From Elephas maximus indicus (Eukaryota > Chordata > Mammalia > Proboscidea > Elephantidae), in NCBI RefSeq assembly GCF_024166365.1, contig NC_064838.1, positions 76,834,001 through 76,898,000 of the forward strand: a stretch of 64,000 nt of DNA, in the 5' to 3' direction. Below the pieces are notes generated by a model that saw nothing but the letters and a program-made list of their open reading frames with translations, ran no database searches and was not told where the DNA came from. This document shows positions 1-11,861 of this stretch, one piece after another (the stretch's first letter is position 1; the number at the start of each line of letters is the position of its first letter). Position numbers and translations under genes: made by a program.

Positions 1-324
1 TAAAAGCATTTAGATCTTAAAAGACATTGTTAGGATAAAGTGATCATGTGAAATTATTTTGACATGTTGCATAGAATTATTGAGAATAACCCTTAAAATA
101 AAATTGAGAAGTTTGGTTGAAAATATGTGGCCATAATCTAGCTGACTAGTGCTTTGCAAAGAATGGCAGTCACCTTATATAGAATAGGAGTAAATGAATC
201 GTTGAGAAATTAGTCTTTGAGAGATATTTTTCCTACATGCTCAAACCTGATAAAACTAGAGAGATATAAAGTGATGGTAATTCATAAAGGAGAATGAAGA
301 AAATGTAATTACACATCTTAGACT

Positions 325-494
325 TAAAAAACAAACAAACAAAAAACCCATTGCCATTGAGTCAATTCTGACTCCTAGAGACCTTATAGGACAGAGAATT
401 GCCCCATACAGTTTCCAAGGAGCAAATAGTGGGTTAAAACTCCCAAACTTTGGTTAGTAGCCCTAGTTCTTAACCACTAAGCCACGAGGGTTTC
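325..494 (-). repeat. AfroSINE (tRNA-like SINE)
   Basis: Reverse-oriented SINE with the 3' tail motif (gagtcaattctgactc), the 'ccccatacagtttccaagga' centre, and a tRNA-like head ending 'taaccactaagccacgaggg'. It is flanked by perfect 13-bp target-site duplications 'cacatcttagact' at 312-324 and 495-507. Confidence 0.93.
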
Positions 495-803
495 CACATC
501 TTAGACTGGGAGTGATTAAATAAAGTCCAGCCGTATTTCTGTCAGTCATGTTCAGATAGTAAAGAAGCCAGTGCCTAAGGGAAAATAATGAAATTGCCAG
601 CGACTGTTTCCTTATCCAAATCAACACTTTCAACGCCATTACCAGAATGACTATGAGGAGCAAAAAATGATGGTAGTCATCAATATCATGTGTTTATTTA
701 GCTCCTGCTTCATTTTTTTTTTTTTATGGACAACATTAGACCTGTTGATACCTTTACAAATAATCAATCTTCAGCCTGTGAAAGATATAAATCCTCCTTA
801 CTT

Positions 804-1550
804 TGTTGTTGTTCTTGTTAGATGCCATCCGTTCAGTTCCTTTTCATAAAAACCCTGTGTACAACAGAATGAAACACTGCCCAGTCCTGTGGTATCCTCA
901 CAATTGTTGTTATGCTTGAGCCCATTGCTGTAGCCACTTTGTCAGTCTATCTTGTTGAGAGTCTTCCTGTATTGCACTGATCCTCTGTTTTACCAAGTAC
1001 GATGTCCTTCTCCAGGGACATGTCCTGATATCATGTCCAAAGTATGTGAGGTGTATTCTCGCCATTCTTGCTTCTGAGGAACATTCTGGTTGTGCTTCAT
1101 CTAAGATAGATTTGTGTGTTCCTTTGGCAGTCCATGGTATATTCAATATTCTTCACCAACACCGCAATTCAGAGGCGTTCATTCTCCTTTGGTCTTCCTT
1201 ATTCATTGTCACTGCTTTTGCATGCATATGAGGCGATTGAAAACACCATGGATTGGGTCAGGTGCACCTTAGTCTTCAAGGTGACATCTTTGCTTTTCAA
1301 CGCTTTAAAGAGGTCTTTTGTAACAGATTTGCCTAGTAAAATGTCTTTCGATGTCTTGATTGATGCTTCCATGGGTGTTAATTTTGGATTCAAGTAAAAG
1401 AAAATCCCCGGCAAATTCAATCTTTTCTCCATTTATCATGATGTTGCTTACTGGTCCAGTTGTGAGAATTTTTTTTTTTTTTTTTTTGTGTTGAGGTGTA
1501 ATCCATACTGAAGGTTGTGGTCTTCAGTCTTTATCAGTAAGTGCTTCAAG
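804..1550 (-). mobile_element. RTE LINE, 3' fragment
   Basis: Contains the 3' end of the RTE family on the minus strand, including the terminal 'tgttgttgtt' run and the region coding for the end of the reverse transcriptase ORF. It is 5'-truncated near an internal homopolymer-rich segment. Flanks show a 9-bp duplication 'tccttactt' at 795-803 and 1551-1559, so this is a discrete insertion into copy A1. Confidence 0.88.
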
Positions 1551-2100
1551 TCCTTACTTGGTAACTGATATATCTTTTCTTTCCAGAGAGCATGATGGAA
1601 TGATATCAGTGGATGGGAAGTGATGGGCAAGGTGTCAGAAAGCATGAGGAGCAGATTCATATGAAGATTAGAAAGAGAGATGAGAGATGTCCTCTGTACA
1701 TCTGGGCATCAGTAAATAGCTATCAGATAGATATTAAGGATATAATAGGATTAGTTATTATTTTTCCAATGCTATAGGGAAGAGGCTGGTAGTACTGAGG
1801 GGAGGAAAATTTTGAGGATTATGCTGCTAGGTTCAAAAAGAGTTCAAGTTTTCCTCGTGTTACTGTCATGGAGCCCGGGAGTGCAGGACTTCTCTGAGAA
1901 TACAGGGACTCACTTGACTTCTGCTTTAGAGTGGCCTGCAGGAATTTCTCATACTCAAAGTCTATTTAGGTATGGCCCAACTCCATATGTGTAGATATTT
2001 GACATCCATGTAAAAAGAAAACTACTGAGTGGCGTCATGAACAACAAGGGAAATAAAAATGAACTCAATCACCTGTACTTGATACTGAATACCAATTTTT

Positions 2101-3102
2101 CATGTCTGAAGTTTGGTACCAGTGATATCAACCATATCCTTGTATGCTGTTTCAGGTGGGTCTCTAGCCTGACATTTGTCCATTCCATAGCTTAAAACTT
2201 GATGCAGCAAACTTATTTTTGCTGCAGGATAACATTTAATACCAGTGTCTGGTGCTTTCACAGTTTTTAATATTTATCATTTACCCATCTTCCCCAGATC
2301 TGCCATGTTGGATAGGAAGAAATTTATATGAATTATTGCTTCAACTATTTTTATCAAAGATTACACAGTGCATATTTTATGGTGAGCACCTGCTGAAGAA
2401 TATGATATGAATTGAAAAATAACATTAAAAAACAGCATTATTTTGGGATAAGGAAAAAAAAAATCCAGTAGTGTTCCACTGTAGAACTATAGAATATGTT
2501 GAGAGTACTGGGTTAGGAGAGTAATGAAGATTTTGAAAAGGAAAAGAGCCCAACCAAGAAAATTTTATCTTGTCCATTTTCCTGTGTTGTTAACGTTAAA
2601 AAAAAATTCAAAATTTCTAGTTAATTGCTCATGGATGAAGAAGAGAGACTGGAAGAGAATATAGAAATTCTTTATATGTATTTGCTATAAAATAAGTATT
2701 TTCAAGAAATTTAGATTCATGTTAAGAGACAAAGTGGCCTTTCTCGTGAAGTCAGCTGCCTCTGAGGATACCAATTTTGATTTTTTGAAATATATCAGGG
2801 TCTGTTCTCTTTTTATTACTCTTCCAATTTTGTTCCTAAATGTTTCACTTGCACAAAGTTAATATTCACTGTGTAAACGTGATATCAGTAATTTCTAATT
2901 ATTCAAATTAGTTGGAATCCACTCTATGGCAAGGGGTTTGGGTTTTACTATTATTTTTTAATTATTCAAATACAGCAACAGGGACAAACAAGTATTTCTC
3001 CACAAAATCTTTATAGATACTCAATAAGTCTGACATTTTTTTTTTAATTTTCTACTGCTTAATTCAAGTTTTGTTTCTCAGGATAATCAGATTTCTTATT
3101 TT
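2101..3102 (+). other. 5' flank of the first OR gene, no feature recognised
   Basis: AT-rich single-copy-looking DNA between block A1 and the first OR exon. No ORF of note and no recognisable repeat. A good 3' splice site (pyrimidine-rich, ending 'ttctcaacag' at 3101-3110) closes the interval, compatible with an upstream untranslated or start-containing exon that I cannot locate. Confidence 0.4.
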
Positions 3103-4053
3103 CTCAACAGGAACCAAGAAAATCAGAGTGCTAGAGCCACATTCATCCTCTTGGGCTTCTCAGAATACCCAGACCTCCAGGTGCCCCTCTTCATGGTCTT
3201 CCTGACCATCTACGTGGTCACTGTTTTTGGGACTCTGGGCATGACCTTAATCATCAGGATCAACCCCAAACTCCACACCCCCATGTACTTTTTCCTCAGC
3301 CACTTGTCGTTTGTTGATTTCTGTTACTCTTCAGTAGTTACACCCAAACTGTTGGAAAACCTGGTTGTGGAAGACAGAACCATCTCCTTCACAGGGTGCA
3401 TCATGCAATTCTTCTTGGCTTGTATATTTGTGGAGTCAGAAACATTTATGTTGGCCGTGATGGCTTATGATCGATTTGTAGCAGTTTGTAACCCCTTGTT
3501 CTATACAGTTGCAATGTCCCCGAAGCTTTGCTATTTTTTGGTGGCTGCCTCCTACTCTTGGAGTATAGTGTGCTCTTTGACAGCCATTTACTTTCTGTTG
3601 ACATTATCCTTCCATGGTACCAACTTCATAAACAACTTTTTCTGTGAGCTTGCTGCCATTATTGCTGTGTCCTGTTCTGACCCATACATTAGTCAGGAGA
3701 TCATTTTAGTATTGGCCACATTCAATGAAATAAGCAGCCTGGTGATCATTCTTACTTCCTATGCTTTCATATTCTTCACTGTCATGAAGATACCTTCCAC
3801 TGGAGGACACCACAAAGCCTTCTCCACCTGTGCCTCCCACCTAACCGCTATTACCATTTTCCATGGAACCATCCTTTTTCTCTACTGTGTACCTAATTCC
3901 AAAGGCTCATGGCTCATGGTCAAGGTGGCCTCTGTGTTTTACACTGTGGTCATCCCCATGCTGAACCCCCTGATTTACAGCCTTAGGAATAAAGATGTGA
4001 AGGAGACAGTTAGGAAGTTAATCAATACCAAATTCTTCTGTTTTAAAATCTAA
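3103..4053 (+). CDS. Olfactory receptor, OR5D13-like, start codon missing in this exon
   Basis: Seven-transmembrane odorant receptor of class II family 5, expected in cilia of olfactory neurons and coupling to Golf. The frame is open from 3034 to the stop at 4051-4053. Seen: NQS glycosylation site at the N-terminus, [21 protein letters not shown] (TM2), [12 protein letters not shown] (TM3/ICL2), SY in TM5, [10 protein letters not shown] (TM6) and [12 protein letters not shown] (TM7). Length from the aligned start is about 316 residues, normal for the family. Oddities: the codon aligned with the paralogues' ATG is CTC at 3103, with no in-frame ATG between the stop at 3031 and the Met at 3193, which would remove the extracellular N-terminus. 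The near-invariant GN of TM1 reads GT (VFGTLGM). A 3' splice site ends at 3110, so the start could lie in an upstream exon; otherwise this is an early pseudogene. Confidence 0.75.
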   Translation, partial: LNRNQENQSARATFILLGFSEYPDLQVPLFMVFLTIYVVTVFGTLGMTLIIRINPKLHTPMYFFLSHLSFVDFCYSSVVTPKLLENLVVEDRTISFTGCIMQFFLACIFVESETFMLAVMAYDRFVAVCNPLFYTVAMSPKLCYFLVAASYSWSIVCSLTAIYFLLTLSFHGTNFINNFFCELAAIIAVSCSDPYISQEIILVLATFNEISSLVIILTSYAFIFFTVMKIPSTGGHHKAFSTCASHLTAITIFHGTILFLYCVPNSKGSWLMVKVASVFYTVVIPMLNPLIYSLRNKDVKETVRKLINTKFFCFKI

Positions 4054-5167
4054 ATCTCTAAATATTTAGGTTTTTCTTAACGAGAGTACTGGTGAGAATT
4101 AATCAATAGCAAATCAGAACCTGAATCTATGATAACCTTTCAGCTCACATTTCAATATCTTTTCAAATTTAATGGTTTGTAATACAACGTTAACATTACA
4201 AATACCATTAGAAAGTAAAATTCAGACCAATTCAACTGTTTTTTACTCAGAAATTGCCATACAATATTTCTTTGTTATTCTACATGACTGTGTGCTTGGC
4301 CAAGCAAACCTTCAATTCACTTTAAGTTACTTGACATATGGAATATTTTTAGATGATCTGAAAAGTATAGCTTACAATGAGGAACTTTTGTACGGTAAGA
4401 GCTCTTTTGTGTAAGACTCTAAATATATATTAAAAATATTAATTTAATTCCAAATGGACTATCTTGTCATTGAAAGATTCCCAGGGTAATGAAAATAAAT
4501 AATAATAATAATAAGTCTCTCTTTCCTACAATGACTATAGTCTGGTGTATTTAAATTATATTTGGTAATATAAATTTTATTTTCCCTCAATGTAATACAT
4601 CACCAGAAAACAATACACATTTTAGAAATATATGCCCATGACGCTACCTTTGTAATTTATGTTAACATCATTGTGATTTATTTATTCATTATTTTTTTAC
4701 TTGAAAATATTACTATACTTATGTTAATTTTCTGTTGTAAGAAATAATATAAAGGTATCCCATATGTCTTTTATCTCTTTTACTCCATAATAGAAAAATA
4801 TAACATCAAGGATATTGGCAAGGATACAATCCACAGATGTACTTGACATCAGTTCTTTGTTAATGTAGAACAATCATAAACTCTCAGTGGTATGCAACAA
4901 TATGCATAATTCACTCTGTATCACTGGCTTGATTGAAGTAACTTTGCTGACACTTACGTGTCAAAAGGGGGCTTCTTGATTAACTAAACTGCACTTTACA
5001 AATCTGTATATATGTTACTTCCTTGGTCCAGCTGGCTAATGGTCTATGTTGAATACAGTGTCACAACAGAGTATGCTTACCAACAAAAACATATTTCAAG
5101 TCCTTGTTTGGGTCTCAACAGTTAACATTCTGTCACTGAAAGAAAATCACATGACTAAAACCAAAGT
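4054..5167. other. 3' flank of first OR, nothing recognised
   Basis: AT-rich DNA with an (AAT)n run near 4499-4515. No protein-like frame or clear repeat seen. The 3' UTR of the first OR probably lies in the first part of it, but no polyadenylation site can be assigned with confidence. Confidence 0.35.
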
Positions 5168-5358
5168 AGGGTCCTTGGGTGTTGCAAACTGTTTGCACTT
5201 GACTACTAACCTAAAGGTTGGCAGATTGAACTCCAAGAGCCCTAAGGAAGGAAGGCCTGGTAATTTGCTCCTATAGATTACAGCCATGAAAACCCAATGG
5301 AGCAGTTCTACTCTGTAACAAAAGGGGTCACTGTGAGTTGCATTCAACTCAATGAAAA
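5168..5358 (+). repeat. AfroSINE, longer subtype
   Basis: Plus-strand SINE with a degenerate tRNA-like head (gactactaacctaaaggttgg), the extra central 'ggaaggcctggtaatttgct' segment of a longer AfroSINE subtype, and the tail 'ggggtcactgtgagttg'. Divergent, so an older copy. Confidence 0.75.
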
Positions 5359-6169
5359 AGAGTTAAATTCAAAGTTAAAGGTGAGGAATTCTCATAGATC
5401 ATTTGATTCAGAGTGTTTAGCATCTACTTTTAAAATACAGTTTTAACCTTTGAACTTGTAATACCTGTTGAAATGTTTCGGTACTTTAATCCAAGATGAT
5501 GTCATGTCACCCTTAATGACTATCCCCATTTCTTTTATATCTTTGCTTACGTATGTATATGCCTATCTACTGAAACCTTGTACCCTTCTGTTGGAGAGCC
5601 CTCAGTCTGGGTTTCTGATCTAAATCCATGTTTAGAGCTTATGAAATCAACAATTTGAAATTATAAGGAAATCACAAATTGGAGGATGAAAACAAGTTAG
5701 CCCCTTTCCTTGACCAAAACCTATATAGAATCCCAAACAAATTGGAAGAGTAAAATTTAAAATTGCAACATAGTAATGTCTTTAATCAATAATTAAAAAA
5801 AAAAATAGAACTTGTTATACAAAGCTATTGGACTCGTATGAACCTGAGCTACGCATATCCTTTAAATTTTGGCTTAGGAACCAAACTGAGAAACCTGAAA
5901 AATGGGAGCAAAAAAGGTTTTGCCTCTCAGTGGTCTGTTTTAAAGTAGTCCTTTGCTTAGATTTTAAATGTTTTCAGCGATTTAATTCCTGGCTTGACTT
6001 CAACAGATACTCTAGGGTAACTGAGCTAATGTGGGTCACGTGTCGAAACTGATATAACTTGCACACTTAAAACCAGTGGGAAATTTTTTGCTAGTCATTC
6101 TTTATTAAAAATAACTTACAAATGCACACTCATTATCTGTTTTTCAGTTGTGGCTTATGTGTTACTCTG

Positions 6170-6415
6170 ATGTTGACCAAGTTTCAGTTGAGCTCCCAGA
6201 TTAAAATGATCTATGAAGAAAGACGTGGAAAAATGCTTCTCATATTCAGCTAGTGAAAACTCTGTGGATCACAACAGAACATTGTCTGCTCTACAGCTGA
6301 TCATGCAGATAGTCCCGAACCAGGAATCATTTTGTTCAATTGTACCTGGGTCACCATGAATTGGGGCCTACTGGGTGGCAGCCAAGAACACTTGCAAACA
6401 TGAGCCTGAATTAGC
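6170..6415 (+). repeat. RTE-derived non-autonomous element, old copy
   Basis: Begins like the RTE 5' region (gagctcccag..., 'ctagtgaaaactctgtggat', 'cagaacattgtctg', compare 16110-16220) and passes into an AfroSINE/RTE-like tail (gtcaccatgaattgggg...ggcagc). This looks like an RTE-mobilised short element. Divergence is high and the ends are approximate. Confidence 0.45.
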
Positions 6416-9400
6416 TATTTATATTTAGACCACTAATTTGGCTACATCCACCAATATTAGCTGCACCAGAATCTCCAATGCCTTTGAATAATTTTGATAT
6501 ATGTTTTCAAACGCCACTGCATATGCCCATATCTTAAGATTTTCTGCTCAAGGAACTAATACTATGACATTTTATTGGGTCAATACTTAACACCACTTTG
6601 TTTATTCCCTGATTTTTGTTTTTCCCTTTGAGGGGTAAATAAGAAATCACTTAGATGGATTTAAACTATCATCACTGTGAAATTTATGACTGTACTGAAA
6701 AATGCAGCTAGATCTATATCCACAATCAAGATACGTAACAGATCTCCACTGTCCTAGACCCTATGAAAGCATATTCAGGATATAATACTGCCGGGTAGAA
6801 TGTAAAACTATTTATCTTGTAATGTTAAGTGTGTTTCTGCATAAATAAAAAAAAAAAAAACATAAATACATGTACAAAAATATAAAGTATAAAGAATGAA
6901 AAATTAAGTATAAAACTATAATTATATTGGCATTATTGAGATTGACATTACTGTGGTTTTCTTTTGGGAATTTTCAGAAGTATAGCCTCTGTACCCAGAT
7001 CAACTATTATGTTTTAAGACATGAAAATCAGTATTGACTATTTAGAAGAAATTATAACTTCATTTATGGAAGAGAAAATTTCTTCTAATTATTTGGTTTC
7101 TCATGAAAATAAGCCCTGTCATGATCCTCTTGGGTCTGTGTCCCTGAGGTCAAGAAGTTCAGTGTAAAACAAACAACATGATCTTGGGATTTAGTTTCCA
7201 GATCTCTTTCGTGCTCCAAAAACATCTCTACATTCCCTTCAAATTGTCTTTACAATTGGAAAAAAAAAAAGTCATTAATTGGGTGTTTTAAGGAGGCATT
7301 CACTGCCTGTAAAGGAATGAAAATATATAGGAAAATTTCAATTTTGAGAAAGAATGAATGTGCAGCTTGTTAATAATCGCAAGGAAGCCTTCAATAAAAG
7401 ATACACCAGGAAAATCTATCTTTTGGTGAGTTGATTCAACATTGGGTTATCTCTCCTGTGTCATGTGAAGAATACTGAAATATAACAAATATCTGTCAGG
7501 GAAAACCTATGTGAGTTAAGTTAGAGTCATTTCAACTTAGTTCAGTTGATGGGATGTATTCAAGGTGCAGAATTCTACTTTCACCATCCCTAGGATCATT
7601 GTACTGAATTTGAAACTATGTCCCTAATTTCCATCTTAAATACACTAGGGGTTATAGAAGAAATGTTAAGCGTAACTCTTGTCCTTAAGAAATGTAAAGA
7701 CTTCAGGGAAAAATAAGTAAAACACACACACACACAAATAACAAAATATGCCAAGTATCACATATAGTTTAAAGGTATTGGTGGAAAGAAAATACAGCAA
7801 GAGAAAAAAAAAAAAAAGAAAGCGAGAGAGAGAGATCTCGTTTAATCAGTAAATTGTCCTTGAAAGAGTAACATAGGGAGCTCATCATTGAAAGATGACG
7901 AGGTATAAATATTAAAGAAGGAAAAGAGCCATTTCAAAGGAAAAGACAGTGGAAGCTTAGAAGGTATTAATAACTTGTTTTTGAACAATAAAGTTCTAAA
8001 ATATTTGTATGAATACAGTAACAAAAGCATTTGGTTAAGTGGTTCGTGGAGGTGTTACAGAAATTTAGTCCAAATAGTTTTAATTTTGATTCATTTTCAT
8101 AATAAAGCATATACCTAAAACGCTCTATTTGATCCCAGGCTGAAAGTTCTTGAACTGCACTTAGATAGGCTAGCATGGGGAATCTTGTATCTAGATGAGT
8201 AGACGTCGATAGTGGGAATAAAGAAGGAGGGGCATGCTGAAGCTTTCTCTTTGTTCATTTTTTCCCTGTCTGCCTTTTCAACATCCACAATCCTGAGACA
8301 ACAAAAGGATAATCAAGGAGCAGACAGTGATTGGAAAGCAACGCAAAAAATGAAGATTATATATTGATGGGTTGAAAAGTGGATGGACGTCTGAATATAA
8401 GGCTGAGTGAAAAATCTAAAATCCTTTTGTTAAAGGGAGTCCAGTAGACAAAACTTCTTTTAAAAAGGTTTTCCAAATTTGCACTGCTATGCCATTTTTA
8501 CATCAGAGAACTGTTGATATATTCTTGGAGGCAAATAGCATTAGAAATATAAGATGGAAGGGAGATAATATTGGCAGGGGAAGATGTAGGATTTGTTAGA
8601 TATTTTAAAGTCATCACCTTATTTAAGAATTTTATGCAGAGTATTAAAGGAACTTGTATAATATTGTTATCCATGTTTCATATATGATGAAATTGAGGCT
8701 CATATAAATGAAACGATTTGATAAAGTTATGTATATAAGTTACTATGACTGAATTTGAACTAGTTAAATATGTTTCCTAAGCCCATGTTTTCTACAAATG
8801 GCTGCCTGTTCTCCATCCAACCAAATTAACCCCTTTCCTGAATAAGAAGATTAAACTGTTGAGAGTAGAGTTTCTAATAAGACACTTTCCTGGACTGTAA
8901 TTTCTTAACCTTATTTTTAATGCGATAAGCAAAGATGTAGTTGATCCAATCGACCCCATTAATCCTCCCAGATACTTAAACTAATGTAAAGTAACACAAT
9001 GATTACTTTCAAAAAATTATCCCCATAATATTATTGTAACAATCGTTGTGTCTTTTATGCATTCTTCTGCAACTTGTAAACTAGTAAATATACAATGTGG
9101 ACCTCACCCTCAAGATGATTGTGAAATGAGTGAGGAAGCATCACATTTATTTTAAATCCTTCTGAACTCTTCTAGGTTGCTATGGCTCCCTGCGTTTATT
9201 TAATTTAAAGCATATGTTGACTAAGACAAGTGTATTCCCCAGGGGTTGAGATGAGAGAATATTTCTCAAAGGTTTAACAAATTGCCCCAATCATATAAAA
9301 ATGGAATGGGCACTGATGATTGCTAATATTAATGGAAACTGAAGTTACAGTGAAGGCATTCCAAGCAAGACAAAGTGGCCTGAATAAAGGCAGGGCTTGG

Positions 9401-9619
9401 CATGGTCAGGGGTTGACAAGATTACAATGAAGAGTCTTGGAGACAGCAATGGATAACGAGGATAAGAGTCAAGCAGTGCATGAGATGTAATAATGAACTC
9501 ACCATCCTCAACGTTGTCCAAAAATTCCAAATACTTAATAAGTACAGGATTTGTGGCTTACCAACAAACCATGGACAAAGATTTACATCCAAATATTTGA
9601 CTACAAGTGCTCAGTTAGG
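6416..9619. other. Intergenic DNA, mostly unassigned
   Basis: AT-rich sequence with small simple repeats ((CA)n near 7722, poly-A at 6845 and 7805). A MIR-like core lies at about 8650-8770 (…atgatgaaattgaggctcat…). The stretch near 7076-7150 weakly resembles 26640-26780, suggesting ancient shared OR-flank ancestry. No gene seen. Confidence 0.4.
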
Positions 9620-9620
9620 T

Positions 9621-9700
9621 GTTATAATTAGATGTATAGCTAATAAAAGCAGGTTACTGAGTGTATTCTCTCTTGACCTGGCAAAATTTCCCTGGGAAGT
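9621..9700 (+). promoter_or_regulatory. Candidate OR promoter: homeodomain plus Olf/EBF site
   Basis: A perfect palindromic Olf/EBF-type site, TTCCCTGGGAA, lies at 9688-9698, with a homeodomain-type TAATTA at 9625-9630 about 58 bp upstream. OR promoters are known to combine O/E (EBF) and homeodomain (LHX2/EMX2) sites. It lies 2.2 kb upstream of the intact OR start at 11862, a usual distance for an OR first exon. No strong splice donor was found just downstream, so this is an inference. Confidence 0.4.
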
Positions 9701-10501
9701 TTAGGCTTAGTTCTTAGTGCCAATACCAAATCAGGAGGATTAATGCTATATCAAGAATACTGAACAGATCCTCTGAAACATTTAATAACCACCATGAGGA
9801 AGTAAATGGAAAAACAAACAACCCTAAGGGTGTTTACCTAGAAAAGTGAAGAGCATAAATATTTGAAGATGTATAATGTGAAAGAGGAATTAGTCTTAAT
9901 TTCTCTGAACCCAGAGACAGAGTTAGATCCATTAGATTTAGAACATACTAGAAATTACAAAAGAAAAAAAAAGACTATTTAAGAGAAATATTTAAATATA
10001 TACTTGACCTTTATGGTTAATTCTTGGTAAGCGTCACTGACAGAGTCTGAAAAGGGATCATTAATTGTGAGGACAGGTGCTTTAATGTACGGAAGGGCAG
10101 TAGGAGTATTGATGAAGACAGGAAACAATGTATGTAAAAATATCCAGGACTTTTCCATTTTTAATCTTCCTTGACTTTAATCTTGACATAAAATCTTTAA
10201 TAAATGTCACTTTATTTTTGTTTAGCAAAGTATGTTCTAACATCCCTAAGGTTTCTTACTCCAGTCCAAGCTCTAGAACCATTACTGGTTTAGTGCTTTG
10301 ATATACGTGCCATGAAGTCATAGCAGATTGCACCTCCAAATTCTTAACCTGTGTGGATGTGACCCAATAAAGCAATCAAAGATCCTGAATTTAAAGAGTG
10401 ACTTTTGTTTTTGTCAACATATGAGATGAAATACATAGAGTTCCAAAAAAGTCATGCCAATCTCCTATGTAATAGAAAGTACAATTCTATAGCTGATGTT
10501 A
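9701..10501. other. Putative OR 5' UTR/intron region, nothing recognised
   Basis: No coding frame, repeat or strong splice donor recognised. If the 9.7 kb promoter candidate is real, this would be the first exon and part of the first intron of the 11.9 kb OR. Confidence 0.3.
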
Positions 10502-10512
10502 TTCCTGGGATT

Positions 10513-10685
10513 CAAAAAGCCAAACCAAACTCAGTGCCATCAAGTAGATTCCTACTCATAGCAACCCTATAGGACAGAGTAGAACTGCCTCATAGAGTTT
10601 CCAAGGAGCACCTGTCGTATTCGAACTGCCGACCCTTTGGTTAGCAGCCGTAGCACTTTACCACTACACCACCAGGGTTTCCATG
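10513..10685 (-). repeat. AfroSINE
   Basis: Near-complete reverse copy, tail 'aaccaaactcagtgccatca' to head '...accactacaccaccagggttt'. Perfect 11-bp target-site duplication 'ttcctgggatt' at 10502-10512 and 10686-10696. Confidence 0.95.
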
Positions 10686-10696
10686 TTCCTGGGATT

Positions 10697-11861
10697 AACG
10701 TCTGTAAAACAGATGGCAGGTGTTGATTTTTACAGGCAAGGTTAAAACTTTTGCCAGCTCCCTGATGGGTTCAAAGTGGCAACATCTTACCTTCTGTGCC
10801 TCCAATTCCATTTCTAGATTAAGTCTTTAGTTTTAGTTTAATCATATAAAATTTCCAATATTTAACCTTCTTTTCCTTCTGAAATGAAGAAGTTCACATT
10901 TCTTAATCTTACATACTCTTTCACTTCTTTTGCCACATCAGGAAAGGATTTTTTTTGGTTTTCATTGATAACTGACAGACGGAATTTTTTTTTAATTGTA
11001 CATATTTGTGCTTTATGATTGACAAAAGTGTTTTTTATTCAATTTTTTTTATTCTTAAATATGTTATACACTGTAAACAGACTACATAACCAGAGGAAAA
11101 TAATCAAAGTGAATCATTTAAGAATATCTCCAAAACACTTCCTCAGGAAATAAAAAAAGAAAAAAAAAGTTAACTTTAAATCATTGATCATTTTGAGCCC
11201 ATATAATGAGGATAAAACTGAGTGAACACAGTTAACGGTAGATGGTTTTGACCAGACCACTTAAAGAACGATTCTTTGAAGTAGATGTTTTATGACTCCT
11301 TGATAATTGTATATACCTATCAAAGTCAAAAGCTCAGTATATCAATACAGAATTGTGGATGGCCAAAAAGATATTTTCACCGAAAAAAATTTACTACTTA
11401 CTTATGTGATTTTCTTCTCATATTAAAACTGTTTAATCTTCCCATGACCACCTTTGCTACGATCATATGACTAATGTACCTGCTAAGAGATTTCCCTGAT
11501 TTTGTTACGCCTTTACTTTTTCCTCATATAATTTGTATTTTACCACAGGTATAAAACGTTCTAAGCATCATATACACGTATAGATAATTACATCAAATAA
11601 TTATGTTAATAAGTACTATTTTGCTTGTTTTACAGACAAAGACACTAAAGTATTGAAAGATAAAGCTAATTTCCCAAAATAATAATAATAAAAATCAACA
11701 GGTAGGTAAGTAAAAATCCACAGTGGACCAGAAAAGTTTAACTTTGTCTGCAGTAGTTCATATCTGTCCTCTCCAGATTTGTTTCTATACCTGACTTCTC
11801 AAGTTCGCCACTCAGAATCAAACTTCTGTCTTTTGTTGGTTTGTTTATTACCACAAGAACC
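10697..11861. other. Immediate 5' flank of the intact OR
   Basis: AT-rich DNA with poly-T and poly-A runs and a weak MIR-like core near 11590-11670 (ttttacagacaaagacac). A pyrimidine-biased tract ending in 'ccacaag' just before 11862 could be the 3' splice site used by the OR coding exon. Confidence 0.35.

Larger units (their letters stand above)
1..2100 (+). repeat. Duplicated OR-flank block, copy A1
   Basis: This non-coding stretch, apart from the SINE and RTE inserted in it, aligns with 13870-15960. Shared landmarks include 'gtggccataatctagctga' near 127 (matched near 13968), 'gatatttttcctaca' near 221 (matched near 14044) and 'gcctgcaggaatttctcat' near 1932 (matched near 15600). It lies 1-3 kb upstream of the first OR coding exon, so it is probably the 5' flank of an ancestral OR duplication unit. 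I see no coding potential; the short ORFs here are chance or repeat-derived. Confidence 0.7.
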
